The position numbers were made by a program, and so were the translations under genes. The notes under the pieces were generated by a model that had not been told where the DNA came from, did no database searches, and saw only the letters and a program-made list of their open reading frames with translations. From Polytrichum commune (Eukaryota > Streptophyta > Polytrichopsida > Polytrichales > Polytrichaceae), in NCBI GenBank assembly GCA_950295325.1, contig OX485808.1, positions 33,565,180-33,629,179 of the forward strand: a DNA stretch of 64,000 nucleotides, in the 5' to 3' direction. Of the stretch, positions 12,896 to 25,900 are shown piece by piece (the stretch's first letter is position 1; each line of letters starts with the position of its first letter).

Positions 12896-13676
12896 CAATG
12901 TTCTTCTCCCTCTTTAGTATGACATGTTTGGGAAACACAAAAAACTCGTACTACCGAGGTGCCGTCTTCTCATTAATACGAAAAACGATGTAAAGTTGTC
13001 GTAATATTGAGGGAATACAAAAACATAAGTAATATGAGCTTAAAATATACATATATACAATGAGTTTGAGCAATATAGATGGTATGAAATAATAACTTCT
13101 AACTCCAAACAAATACAAATATTGTCAAGAACTCTTGAAATAGGAGTCCAAAGATATGTGGTGTTGCCTACCCAAGTTAGCAACTGTCATCTTATCTAAA
13201 TTAATTCCCTACTAACTTTTAAAAACTAATAATTTCATTAACACCCAAATATAAAGAGTTCTCTAGTAAGAAACTAGACAATAATGATGCATGACATTTA
13301 GCATCAAGATACTAGTGATATTATATCACCCATGTACAAGGCAACATATCAGGCAGGAGGCCACTCTAACCCTAACCATGTCCATTCTACACCAGTAACC
13401 CTAATTATCATGAAGTTCCCAATTGAAGAGTGAAATTCCAAGTAGTTCTCCAAGCGAAAATGGATATATTTTAGATGCACATAACATAGATGAAAGGAAT
13501 TCTAACATTAACCACCTCTTTAAAATGACAAAACGGAGATTCTAAATGTCGCATTTTTGAGTGCCGTGGTTGTATAAAAGAGGGAGTTTTGAACTAAGAA
13601 GTTTGGTCTTGCAAGAATGTGTTGTAGTATCGAGGGTGTTGTTTAAACGAGTGTCGTATTAGCGAGGTTAGACTTG
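12896..13676. mobile_element. Tc1/mariner-pogo-like MITE, copy 2 (inverted relative to copy 1)
   Basis: This segment of about 781 bp is homologous to the reverse complement of 2599-3352 across its whole length. Its right end is followed by TA; the left flank has diverged. Numerous substitutions between the copies indicate that they are old. It is non-coding. Confidence 0.5.
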
Positions 13677-14016
13677 TAATCTACGCATGATTACAATAAT
13701 GGCATGCCCCAAGTCATTGCTCGGTGGGTTCTAGAAATTTGGCAGTTCACTATTGCAAAATGAATGGTCTTCAAGCTCAAAGACTAGTCATTTTATAAGA
13801 ACAGCCGAACGTAAAAGCAACATTGTACTTGCAAAATTCTTGTACTTGCAATGACTTGTTGCCGAGTAATTTTATGGTATGTTTCAATTGATTAGTGTTG
13901 ATCTAAAGTGGTTAGTTAGGTACATATCTTTGAAGTACCCATTCTCATTCACAAAGATGTAATTTATGGTTGTGGTTTGGCTTTAATCCATATCTAATTC
14001 TATGGGAAGAGGCTAA

Positions 14017-14519
14017 GGGCCACTTCAACACACGAGCCAAGAGCCGTGACCATGAAATAGTGAGAGCCCAAAAGAAAGTGTCCAAAGGCCGTCCCAACAC
14101 ACCTCCAATATCATGTAGTGTGGTCACGGACCGTCAAGTGTAGTGTGAAGCCATATGTGGCTGGACCTTCAACCAAATGCTATTTCAATGAATTTCTATT
14201 CATGCGGGTTCTCACGTGTGATACAGTAGAATAAATCAGCGGTTGTGAGCATTTGGAGTGCCATGGTCTCTTGGTTTTGTGTTGGGCCTACCTTCAAGAG
14301 GTGGTTTTTGAGAATAGTCCAAGTGACCATAAAGCATGATCCATTCGATGCCATGTAGGAATCCATGTAGACTTTACATCCATCTTACATTCACATACTC
14401 CGTTGGTCCCTCAAGCGTAGTGTGAAGTAGCGAACTTGGACCGGCTCCGCCTTTTCCACCAATGAGAGTGCTTGAAGTGTAATGGTCATGGGCTCTCAGT
14501 CTCGTGTGTGAAGTGGCCC
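14017..14519. mobile_element. Tourist/PIF-Harbinger-like MITE, TAA target duplication
   Basis: A 503-bp element with ends GGGCCACTTCAACACACGAG and, inverted, GGGCCACTTCACACACGAG, flanked by TAA on both sides. The copy at 28733-29236 is closely similar along its length in the same orientation. It has no coding capacity. Confidence 0.7.
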
Positions 14520-14522
14520 TAA

Positions 14523-14856
14523 TCAGTGACTCGTCCGTCGATTGGTTATCCTTTACGTCAGGAAGCAACTCATGTTTTAGAGACATCTTGATTCTTTGAT
14601 CGCCTTCATATCATGTTACGCTTTCAACTTTTCATCAATTTATAGTTTAATTTCAACCAATTTGATCAAGTTCACATTAAATTTTAATAATAATAATAAT
14701 AAATAAAATAAAATAATCCATGGAATGAGATCATGATTGTTAAAGACAACTTTTGTACTTTCTACTTATAAATTCATAATAGTAAGACCATACACATTCT
14801 TTTGAATAAAAAAAAAATTCACAAATGTGATGAATTGATGATGCCTCATAACCTTT

Positions 14857-14910
<54 letters not shown>

Positions 14911-15960
14911 GATTTTTATTTGAAATTTCTGTACATGGTATATATCCTTTCTCAAGACGCTCTTGGAAATGCTAGTTTAATATCACATCTTGGAAAAGGT
15001 GTTCAAAGATATACCTCATGCCTTTACATGGTTAAAGATATAGGAGGGGGGAAAGGTAAGAAACGAATAATAACATTGATGAGGTATGGCCGCTACCTAC
15101 TAGAGGTGCTCCCACCAAGAGTGTAAAATATAGTACCCCCTTGTACGGCCTTTGTAATGGCTATCGTGGGATTCGGAAACCAAACAACACCTTTCAAAAT
15201 TTTGGGACTTTCTTCAAGCCGTTGCATGTGAATTCATGGTATCTTTTTTCTTTTTGCTCTCTTGTTTTTTTGGTTTTTTTTGGTGTTTTTTTGTATCAAA
15301 AATAAATCATGCATGTGATTGTTTGATGATGCCTCGCAACCTCCTGTAAAGTGATAGGCTTTTGTCAAGAAACCCTTGGAATTGTCATTTCATAGTATAT
15401 CTTATAAAATCTTTTACCCCATCTAGAGTTAGACGCCCACCTATTTTGACTGGTCCCCCACCAATATATACTACCAAGGTAAAAGGGGTTTAATAAAAAG
15501 CTTACTCTCATAGGTTTGTGGTTGATTCATCATAAGTGCATCCCTTCATACTAAACTGGGGCCTTCGATGCTAGTCCCAAGGTCAAATAATAAAATTACA
15601 AAAACTTCAATATAATTGGATGCCTTTCCACCTTGGGTAGTAATTATGAGGATCCAAATCATACCCCAACCACACTGGGGGGGGTCCAAGCATCTAGCTA
15701 GCAAGCCTGGTTGGTTAGCCCCCCCGTAGTTGGGGGCGGCCAACTAGGGAGCATGGAACAAGATTTCAAAGTGCTCCGGCTGGAGGCCCACAACTGCGGG
15801 TGGCCTTGAACCAAGCGGACTGGCTGGGGGCCTGTTGGTCTGCCCGATGTGGCTCAACTATCAAATAGGTGGGTGTATTGAAGGAGGAAAAAAATAAAAA
15901 TGAAAATAACAACATTGATGAGGTAGGCCTATTACTATCTACTAGAAGTATTGCTATTCT
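14523..15960. other. no gene recognised; TTG microsatellite
   Basis: It contains a (TTG)n run at about 14860-14910 and an AAT-rich run at about 14689-14702. Parts of 14820-15130 are weakly duplicated at about 15300-15360 and 15900-15960 (shared phrase AACATTGATGAGGTA). I see no gene. Confidence 0.35.
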
Positions 15961-17235
15961 AAAATGGTTGTGAAGCCCTCGTAGAGACTGACCCGCCGTA
16001 TCTCTGGGTGTAGTTCAGACATCCGGGAGCCTGGCCCATCGATTCGCCGGGTCAGGTGTCGTGGAGGACGAGTGACTGTGGCAGAAGGGGTCGCCATAGC
16101 CAGAGGGGAGATAGAGATTTGGGAGAGAGCGAGGAGGATTTTCAGAGTAACAGTGAGAATCAGAGAGAGAGAGGGAGAGGGAGAGCGAATTCTTAAAGAA
16201 AAGATTCATTAGCGGAGGTTTGCGAGAGCGGAAGGGGCTGGTCATGAGGAGCCGGTGGTAAGCTTACAGAAGGAAGTGGTAGGACCCTCACACACCGCGT
16301 GCGCCTGTGTCTGGTGCGACGCAGATACCGAAATATTTTTTATATCCCGCGTTGTGGTTGGCCCAGGCGCTCAGTGCAGGTACTTTTCAAGGAGCCCGAC
16401 GCCTTCGCTGCAATGAGGTGCATCTCGCTTGCCATAGCTCGCTCCTTCGCTTGTGCGCTAGGTTTCCGGGGAATTCAACGCTCCTGGCGTAGTAGCGTCA
16501 ATAAGTGTCCGCGGTAGCTAGTGTCATGTTTCTCTGGTCATCATCAGGTTGGTAAGTAGTTTGTTTGTTTTTTTGTAGCCTTGAATGTACGCCCCGGTCC
16601 TGTCGCTCCGGGCTCTGGAACCACCCGGAAGTCGGAAAGAGAGTCTGTACATCGGCGAAGTGAGACGGCGGGAAATTCACCGGGTTGGTGCGTTGTCATT
16701 AGTGTGTCGACAGCTCGTGTTCGAGTATGTTTGACTGTCCGGTAGAAATTTGTTTGCAACTGCCGGTGTTTGCTATGAGGAGCCGTCTAGTGTATTAAAA
16801 TCATCCTATTTGTGCCCTAGTTCGCCGCGGCTTGCACGTGAGGCTCTTATTCCTGCATATTCGGGAAGGTAAAGCAAGTAGCTTAATTGTGTTGGAGATT
16901 GGAAACGGAAGTTTCCTTTTGCGGCGGTATACCGATTTGTTGTCTCAAAATTTTACAGATTCTTCGTGTTGTCGTGGCGTTTTGTTTTGTTTGTCACGGC
17001 GAGGCTAAGAAACCCCTGGGAGCGGGCGTCCCGTAGTTTGTTTCTCTTGCTAGGAACTACTAACAGGTTGATGCGTTGATGCATTAGGCGATAAGGTCCG
17101 TGATTAGGAAATAGTGTTTTGTGCGCTTGGATACAACTCAGATGTGCCATAGCGAGAAATCTTGGACAAGAGGGAAGAAGCGAAGTAGTGATTTGCAGCA
17201 GCCATGTGGCTTAGTGCGATATTTAGTGTTTAGAC
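15961..17235 (+). promoter_or_regulatory. upstream and leader region of the heat-shock factor gene
   Basis: This GC-richer stretch with a GA-rich block at about 16160-16190 precedes the HSF start codon. Long GA/CT-rich leaders are common in plant transcription-factor genes. I cannot place the transcription start or a TATA box with confidence, and an intron in the 5' leader is possible. Short open frames here carry no recognisable domain. Confidence 0.3.
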
Positions 17236-20200
17236 ATGGCGCAGGAGATACAGTGGCTGGCGCCGCCACAAGAAAACGAGGACTCAGATCACGCTCAATT
17301 TCCTCCTAGACCTGCTGCAACAAATTCTGCTCCAACAAACCCTACGCAACCGATGGAGTCCTCACCAAGCTCGGCGCCTCCGCCATTTCTTACTAAGACC
17401 TATGAAATGGTCGACGATCCTGCCACCGACGCTGTCGTTTCGTGGAGCCCTGCTAATAACAGCTTTGTTGTGTGGAATCCACCGGAGTTTGCACAGGACT
17501 TGTTACCGAAATATTTCAAACACAATAATTTCTCCAGTTTCGTTCGACAGCTCAATACTTATGTGAGTAAATCATGTACTGTACTCCCGAAAGCTGCTTT
17601 CTCTTGCTGCATCATTTTTTCAATCACAGAGGGATTTACAAATGCTGTTGAAACAGCCATTTGGCTCAAGTTAAATGTTATGGGGCACTTCTAAGTAAGT
17701 GATGTCTGCAGTACAAACATATGCTTTCTGATAATTTCAGCACAATCTGCAATATCGTACCATGTTTGGCCATGTGGTGCGCTTAATGGCAAGATTCTGT
17801 GAATCACAAGGGAATACACGAGTCATATTTTTTGCAGCGACGAGGATTCTGGAGTGAATGGTTCAATTTCACGAGACCGAGGAGGTTGCATCCTTCGTCC
17901 GAGTGCAGCTGTCATTGATTTTTCTCTGTGAATGGAAACACCTAAGACAGTGAGCTGTTGCAAGAGTTTTCAATGTGTCATAGGTCCTCCGTTCACCTCT
18001 CGTCCTGATGTGGGCAGTCCCATTTTTTAAAGATTTCCGTGGCTGAGAACAGTTTAGATCCAGATTCGACAGTAAAGTGCCTTGTAAATTTTACGTGTTG
18101 ATGTCTAGTTAACAACGTCACGCTGTTGCTATATTTTTCCTTTGAAAGCGACTGTGGCTTGTCTATGTACCAAAATTGTGCACGACATTTTTTTTTTCCT
18201 ACATACTTTCGTGCAAGAAGGCATGAGATAACTATTCAAGGGAATGTCTGTTGAATGAAGCAAGCGTCCCCTACTTCAGCCACTCCGTATCCCTTCAAAG
18301 TTCACTCAAATAATAACGGCGGGTTATGTCACGTCATTGACTTTATAATAACTCTGCTTATCGCTTGAATCTGAAACAGTTTTACATATCACTGCATTTT
18401 AATAGTCTTTCTAGCATTCAGTATTGAGCTGCATTCCATTGTAAATCTGCTGCATGCATTTACTAACTTCTCTCCAGAATTTGCACTAGATATGTAGACG
18501 TAGGTGAAGTCAAGCTGCTGTAAGCGAAGCACAAATGCATTAGATAAAATGCTGCAACGTATTAAGCGTGCTGCCATGGGTTTAGTTACAAATGATATGG
18601 GATGGATTTTTTCTTGAAGAAAGGGTCGTACTCCTTATCAGTTGTCAAACATCTGCATCATGAAGGACAATTTTCTTTCTCTCGTCAATTGTGGATTGTA
18701 GAATTAAAATGCATTATTTTTTGATAACATCCCCTGGATTTGTGTCCAGTAGTGAACGTGGAGTCAGTGGTTTAAACTTCCTAGGGTGTTGAATACAGTC
18801 GCTTTTGTGGTACGCTAATTGTATCTGGCCAAAAACTGTCAAATCCATGTAGTACAACTAGTACAAATTATCACCAGTGACTTGATCTCTTAGTTACAAT
18901 CCTCTAGCAATGCCAGTTTTGGGCGTGCTTTTCCAGATATTCTCTAGTTGTCATTACCATATGAAATTGGTTCAGTTCTTCATTGCACTCTGAGTCTTAT
19001 CTCAACATACAGATGCAAAAAGAGAATGCTGTAATTCATAGGAGCTGAGTCCAACAAATTCAGTCATTGTGCTCCAATTTATGTCTGTGTTCTCCTTTCT
19101 CTTCTCTTCCTTATCCATAACTTTCTTCTCTCTCTTGCTAGTATTGGTGATGATCACTTTACCTTCCTGCAAAATTAAATTGTTGTCTATTGAAGCATTT
19201 TACTGGCTCAGAAGTTTAATCCGATTAGTGAAGTAGCTGTTGGTGTGTCTTGGCAATGATCTGTTTGGACCCTGTTTTATTCCAAATCTTTCCTCACTAT
19301 TACCTGCTTCAAGATGGTTGTCTAGGAAAAGCTGACAGATTCCTTATCCGAGATATAAGATCAGACAGTGAGGGTGTGTAATACACTTCGTCCTCTTTAA
19401 ATTTCTTCTGTCTGTGAAATATGTGCCAAAGAAAGTAGGTTTGATGAGGACTTCTTTTCAATGTAGAGTTGGAACAAACTCCCTGTCGATTACGAGTTGA
19501 AATTATGATTACATTAATTACGATTAGAGTTTTACTTGGGTCTTTCTCACAGAGTTTCTGGTGCTCCAGGGCTTTCGGAAAGTGGACCCTGATCGATGGG
19601 AGTTTGCCAACGAAGGCTTTTTGCGCGGCAGGCGGGATATGCTTCGTGGCATTCATCGTAGAAAACCTGCCACACATACTGCACAGCAACAGCAAGGTGT
19701 GGTGGAAGTGGGGAAATTTGGACTGGAAGGAGAGATTGAGAGGCTGAAAAGGGACAAACAGGTTCTTATGCTTGAATTGGTGAGACTGCGACAGCTGCAA
19801 CAAAATACCGAACGGGACCTTCAGGTACTACAGTCTTTATTGTATGAGCTGGTGAGACCAGCTGAATTAAAAAATCTAGAGCTCTTTATTTTGTTGCAGT
19901 TAAAGAAGTGGTTTAAAGTCTCATTGCAAGGCCCTAGTGTTACTGGGTGAAATTGTTATGGTTGTAGTCTGATCAGTGCAGAGTGTTGCTTTTCTGAGGT
20001 CTGCTTGAATATTGCTGTGTACCTGACTATACTTGCATATCTTTTTATGAATTCCACAGGTAATGGGCCAGCGCTTACAAGCAACAGAGAGTCGACAGCA
20101 GAGAATGATTGCGTTTCTAGCTAAGGCTATTCAAAATCCTGCATTCCTTGCCCAGTTTATGTCACAACAAAATGAGAGTAAGAGAATGGTGGCTTCTGTT

Positions 20201-21404
20201 CGCAAAAAACGTCGCCTTCCAAAGCAGGAAGATGAAGGAGAAATAGATGATTCTCTTTGCCCTGAGTCACCTGCTGAGAATCAAATTGTAACATTTCAGC
20301 CTAATGGAGTTGGCGACGCTGGAACGCGTGCAATGCTTATGCAGATGTTCAACCCTGATAGTTCCCCTGGTATTGATAGCAGTCATTTTGAAGCTCTTCT
20401 TAGAGAAATGGACCCTGCACCCTCTGGCGGGGAGGGTAACTTGTTGAACCGACAGTCGAGAGCTACACTAGCAGAGATCTCAAATCATTTCCCTAACATG
20501 CTCTCCAGTGCACCTATAGTGACGGATGTGAGCAATGATGAAGGTCAAGAAGATTCTTATGTATCTCCAGCTTCGCTGGAGATTCCAAGTTTGGCAGGTT
20601 TGCTTCTTTACTCTGCAAATGATGCAATCAGAGTGATCTTTATGTGTGGTTTGAGAGATTCCAGGATCGTGTAGGTTTCTTCTGCCTCTGTAAATTATGT
20701 TCATGTGCTACTTCTGGGATGTTATACTTTTGCAAACTTGTGTGTGTGTTTGAGATCTTTCAATGGGAGGATTGTATTATAAAGAGTACCGACTCTGTAT
20801 CTGAAGAGTTTTAGCGTCTTATACCTATGGTGGCACTTTTGGTAGTGTTCTCTAATTAGTATTATATTATTTCACTTTTGATGAGGTGAGTGTAATCTAA
20901 GAGTGCCTCATCAACAGTTTATACTCTGGTATGTATTCTTGTCTAACCAAGTGTGGTATGTAGTGAGTTGTATCACGGAATTGCTCACCTATATTCCCTT
21001 GCTTTGTGCTGTCTTGGGGTTTAGTAACATTTAGATTTACGTTTGCAGTCTCAGGTGCTAGTGGGCCAGACAATGGTAGCAGCAAGTTTCCTCACTCTAA
21101 AAATCGGAGTTCAGGAGATAGCAATGATTCAGTTGACGCAGATGGCAAAGAAGCAGAGGTTGAGAGCACTAGAACAGACAACCCAAATTCAGGATTCTGG
21201 GAGCAGTTTCTGCAGGAGGATCCACAACCTATACCGCAAACACAACCTATAGACCTTGAGAGAGCTTCTCAAGATCAGGCAGCAGATATGTGTGATCCAT
21301 GTGTAGGTGATGACAATGGTGGCCAGGCTCAGAACTGTACTTGGAATGGTAGGGGAAGCGTTGAATATTTAGCTCATCAGATGGGACAGCTTGCACCCGG
21401 ATAG
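17236..21404 (+). CDS. heat shock transcription factor, class A (HSFA1-like)
   Basis: Predicted exons are 17236-17562, 19570-19824, 20060-20597 and 21049-21404, all with GT-AG introns and consistent phases, giving 491 aa. The winged-helix DNA-binding domain occupies about residues 51-143 ([11 protein letters not shown] ... RQLNTY / [17 protein letters not shown]). It is split by the intron at the position conserved in plant HSFs. Residues about 160-222 form the HR-A/B coiled-coil oligomerisation region of class A length. A basic nuclear-localisation cluster RKKRRLPK is at about 242-249. An aromatic/acidic activation motif FWEQFL is at 423-428, and a C-terminal export-like motif [10 protein letters not shown] is at 481-490. 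This full complement is typical of HSFA1 master regulators, nuclear trimers that bind heat-shock elements. No break is visible. A partial copy lies at 60172-60415. The gene looks functional. Confidence 0.93.
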
Positions 21405-22915
21405 AAAGTGGAAGGTTGGAGGCATGCAAGGGCAGATAATGGCTTGATGATAGGGCATAAAGTCGCGGTTCCAGCTGGTGTTAGTAGGCTGAATCATATG
21501 GCCCTTACAACATCTGTATGCTTGATGTAGTTTAAGCTTTGGAGGTAGTCACATGGAGTTCTTTTGTCAATATTGTCTGTGTGATGGCCTTTTTTTGATT
21601 GCAGACCTACTGGTCTTGCAAGTTTGTATATTTGGATCTGTTTTTCTCTGCCAGGCTGATCCATGTTGGCAGCTTCTTGTTGGACCTTGATGCAGCGCGA
21701 GATGCCACCCGCTCACCCCATAGTGCAACCTAGCTCATATTTTCTGAGAGCTGAAGTCATGGAATCTGTCAGGTTTCATCCTACCAACCCTGCACCAGAG
21801 AGAGTCTCTGCAACTTCAGTTTTGATCCTTGAAAGAACAATATTACTCACTGCTTAATGCGATGGCGGAGGGAGCTTGCCAAGGCAATGAATCCAGTCCA
21901 TCTGTAACTTAGCTCTATTGTATGACCTAACCAAGTGAGAGATTTGTAGAGGTACTATAGTTGGCCAGCATCCTTAGGCTTTTGCGACATACTATTCTTC
22001 TGTAAGAGAAATTGTGGACAATTACGTACAGTATTTACTGACTCCAGATATCCTGGACCTTATTGTTTTCTGGTCTATATCTGATGGCCTTTGAGATCCA
22101 TGAGCTAAAACTCTTCAATAAAGCTCCCACCCTTTCCGCTTCCGCCAAACGTCACTTATGTACTTGGCGAGTCCGGCCCAAGATTTTGTCATTGTCTTGA
22201 TTCCTTTTACAGGTACCAGATTTGATATCTCTCTCGTGTACAATCTGTATGATCCAAAATTCGCCTATCGAATATCTTCTGTGGAAGTAGCAAAGATGTG
22301 ATTTTGTTGGTGACAGTGAATTTCAGCGTCTGATTGTGTGGTTCTGTGACCGATTCGTGGCAGGCAATCAGCTCTCGCGATGCAGTGATGCTGATTTACC
22401 TCTGTTGATCTGCATTGTGTGGTCCTTTCTAGCTGAGGTATGTGGGCCTAATGTGGTCATACATTTTCATCGGACGCCAATACCTGTGTGGTGTATGGCA
22501 AGGCTTGTAGTTCAGAATGGACACCAAAGTGACAGGTGCTACAATGAGATTGGACTGTGCTCTACATATAGACACCACTGTAGGTTCAATATTGAACAAA
22601 ATTGGGAGGTCTATGTGATTGTTTAAAGAGGAAGATAATCTTCACTTTGATCAATGATAACTGCTGCCTCTCAACCCCGATTTTGAAACTAAAAATGACA
22701 AACTTCGTAAATTGCAATTGCTGCCTGGATGACACAAGTTGTGAGCCAATTGTTTGGTCAATGGAAGTGCCACAATAGGACCACATGCCTTATGTGAGTG
22801 AGGTTGTTTGAGTGGCTTGGCCTCACAATGCTTCATATGTAGCTTCATTGCAGAGAGATGTACGAGGCGAACGTGTAGGTGATTGTAGTTTTGGATACAA
22901 TACTCTCTAGGTGTT
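21405..22915 (+). other. HSF 3' region and intergenic spacer
   Basis: The AATAAA at 22115-22120 is a plausible polyadenylation signal for the HSF transcript or a longer isoform. A stretch at about 22500-22650 resembles 7770-7890 and contains GGACACCA phrases also seen near 56950 and 59815, indicating a dispersed repeat. No further gene is recognised. Confidence 0.35.
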
Positions 22916-25900
22916 ATGGCTTGTTTAAGTGAAGCTTCATGTGCGGAGATGGTGAGAGGCCCAACTGGGCAGGGTCTTTACCCTTACCTGGAGCGCGAGA
23001 AGCCGTACCCAGTGGTCATTCTCGACACTGTGATTGGCGATATCACTCTCGAGGTTCTCACTATCCACAACTCTCACAATACGATAACAGCTTCGTACAC
23101 ACTGATGAACATTTACTACTGCAAGAAGCATTTCTGGATAACTACACTTTCCTGATCCAAATTTAGATTTCTGAGTGCATAGGGGAATTGTAAACCGTAG
23201 TTCCAAACACTTGATGCAAGAGGCAAACTGTGGGCTTGCCAATGCTCACAGTTTTACTTCAAACAAGCTCCCAAGACATGCAAAAACTTTCTGGAGCATT
23301 GCCGGTCAGCCTACTATGAGCCGTGTCTTTTCAATCGCATTCAAAAGGTAAACTACAAAACCAACATCTCTTTTTGAGTAATTGAACACCAATCTCTAAC
23401 TTCAACAAGAAATTAGAGCTACTGCAACAAGCTGTTGAGGTTTGTGGTGCCTATTGTACTGTTGAATGTCAGTCCTTCTGCAGGACACTCTCAGTTATAT
23501 TGTTTGTTCCAAGCTCGACAAATTTTTGGGTTCATAAACCTGCTCAATAAGCCCACCTGAAATTATGTGTTGTAGCCGCTAGCGTCGATCGAAGTTTGTT
23601 TTGAGAGATCAGTTTTTATCAATCAACTGAATTGTTGATCGCATACCAAGGAAGGACTGGCAGAGCAGGCTCTGTACTTGTTTTCAAACCTTTAAAATAA
23701 CCTCCACATGGATCCAGTTTAGTCTATTGTGCGTCTGCCATATCTAGCAACATGATGAGCACAATTTCCTGCATATATCAGCAGTCAACATTGCAGGGAA
23801 GATACCTTGAAGGTTGGTTCAAGTTGCTCCCATTCTGTCAGAGTGTATGATACTGAATCCTGATGTATTGACTTACGCGGATTATGCGAGAGTTGGTGCA
23901 CTCATGGGATTGTTGGGTGATGTGTGCTAAGAATCTCTGGGTACAATGTGGCGACCCCTCTTCAACTGGAAGAGGTGGTGAGTCCATCTATGGGTAAGAG
24001 CTGGAACACCTTAATGGTCAAAATTAAGTTTAGCAGTAACTTGTGTTGTGAGGCTTCAATTTCATTTCTCTCACAGACGAAGCTCTTGCAAAGATGTCTA
24101 CAAGCACACTGTCTGTAAGGTATATGATTGTGGTCCATGCTTATTAAATGAGCAAAGAGTTTTAAATGCAATTAAGCCTTTTCTACCCAATCCTGCTAGT
24201 CTCTTCTTAAACCAATCAAACAATCAAGAGAACTGGTCCTAAGGTGACTCAAAGGTCTGGTTCACATCAACGGTCATAATTCTAAATCCTTCAGATTTAT
24301 TTAATAGAAAAATCCCAATTTTTTTCCCAACTTTAAAAGTTTCACGTCAAGCTCCTAATCTTTGCTAATTTCTTTGATCTGAAATCAAATGAAGGACTTG
24401 AATACTCGTTGAATTAAACAATCAAATGAAGTTATGGAACCAATGGCAACGACAGAGAGGTGTCCAAATATTTAAGGGTTCGAGCAACTCACAAAAGTTT
24501 CACCACCTTTTGAGCAACCCATATTGCCAATAAACCTTAGATCCACTATTATGAGAAGGTTATGCAATTTGGATGATGTTGCTACCATATCCATACGTTC
24601 AACTCTACCATGGTATGATTGGAATTTTGCAAACTTTAGAAATTTCCAAGAATGAGCCATGAATTGCTACATTCATGTGCTTTTGGAGTCGCGGGTGCAG
24701 GGCAGACCGACCTTTGAGGACGAATTTTCGTTTTCCTTGGAACACGACAAAGCAGGTGTGGTGTCAATGGCCAATGCTCGAGGACCCAACACCAATGGCA
24801 GTCAATTTTTCATTACTCTTGGTCCTTGCCCTTGGCTGAATGGTAAGATACAATAGAGGGCTCTTCATTTCATTACGACAATAATTGTTATCTTCCCCTC
24901 AAATTTTGCCGAGTGTCATATTGCGTGTTAAACATTGAGACTAAATTGGTTCGCTTGAAGAAACATCATTCTGGCACTACACCATTTATGGTGATTGAAG
25001 TGTCACCTACTACACTCTAAACTCCGAAATATCAACCTCCTTAATGTCACTCCTCTTATATCATGAAACCCTAGGGAACAGATGTTCTCAGTTTAAATCT
25101 CACTCCTTATTGTCATGTTTCCTTTCTTTATATCATGGGTTTTGATGTTAAAGTAAACCACCAAAGAATCCAAAACCACACGCATTAGGATGTCATCATT
25201 GTGATGATTGCAATGTTGCACTTTGTGTTGTTCCATAATGTCACCAGGTACACTAAATTTCTTTTATCTTGCATCCACTATTAACACTACATAATTCCTT
25301 CATATCATGTGCGGTTTGGTTGTCACAAGCGTGAGACTATGGAGTTTAGAGTGTATTTGGAGTTATGCAATGTTGTAACCTTTAAATTGCTTAGAATGTT
25401 AGTTCTTATCAAGTTGAGTCATCTAAATGTCTTATGATGTTTGGGCAATGTTTACATCTATGATGATCTTTGTCGGTGTAATAAGAACTAAATCAAAAAG
25501 TTATAGCATAGTATGATTTCAAATAGTGAGTGACACTACGGGGCCGGTTCTTACGGGGTCCCAAGTCCCAGGTCCCAATTTACTTGAAGTCAATCTTTGC
25601 AATCTCAGCCCTTGAGGCATGGAACTTGGGACTTACCACTTCACATGGGGTCCCAAGTCCCAAGTCCCAAATCCCAAGTATGACATGGATGGCAACACTT
25701 TTTGGAGATGAGGCTTGTGAGTTGTGTTGAGAGTTGGGTCAAGCAACAAGCAACCTGACTCTCAACACAACTCCCTAGCAAGTTTATATATAGAATAATC
25801 AAGAATTGACTTTAATGGATATAAATCATACAATAATCTCCCAATTAAGTATGCACCTGTTTAAGTACGCATCCTGGTTAAGTGTGCAATTCTTTTGAAA

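Noticed and set aside
17236-17694. A 152-aa stand-alone truncated HSF
   Set aside because: The frame after QLNTY is intron read-through: a GTGAGT donor follows at 17563 and the conserved exon 2 begins at 19570.
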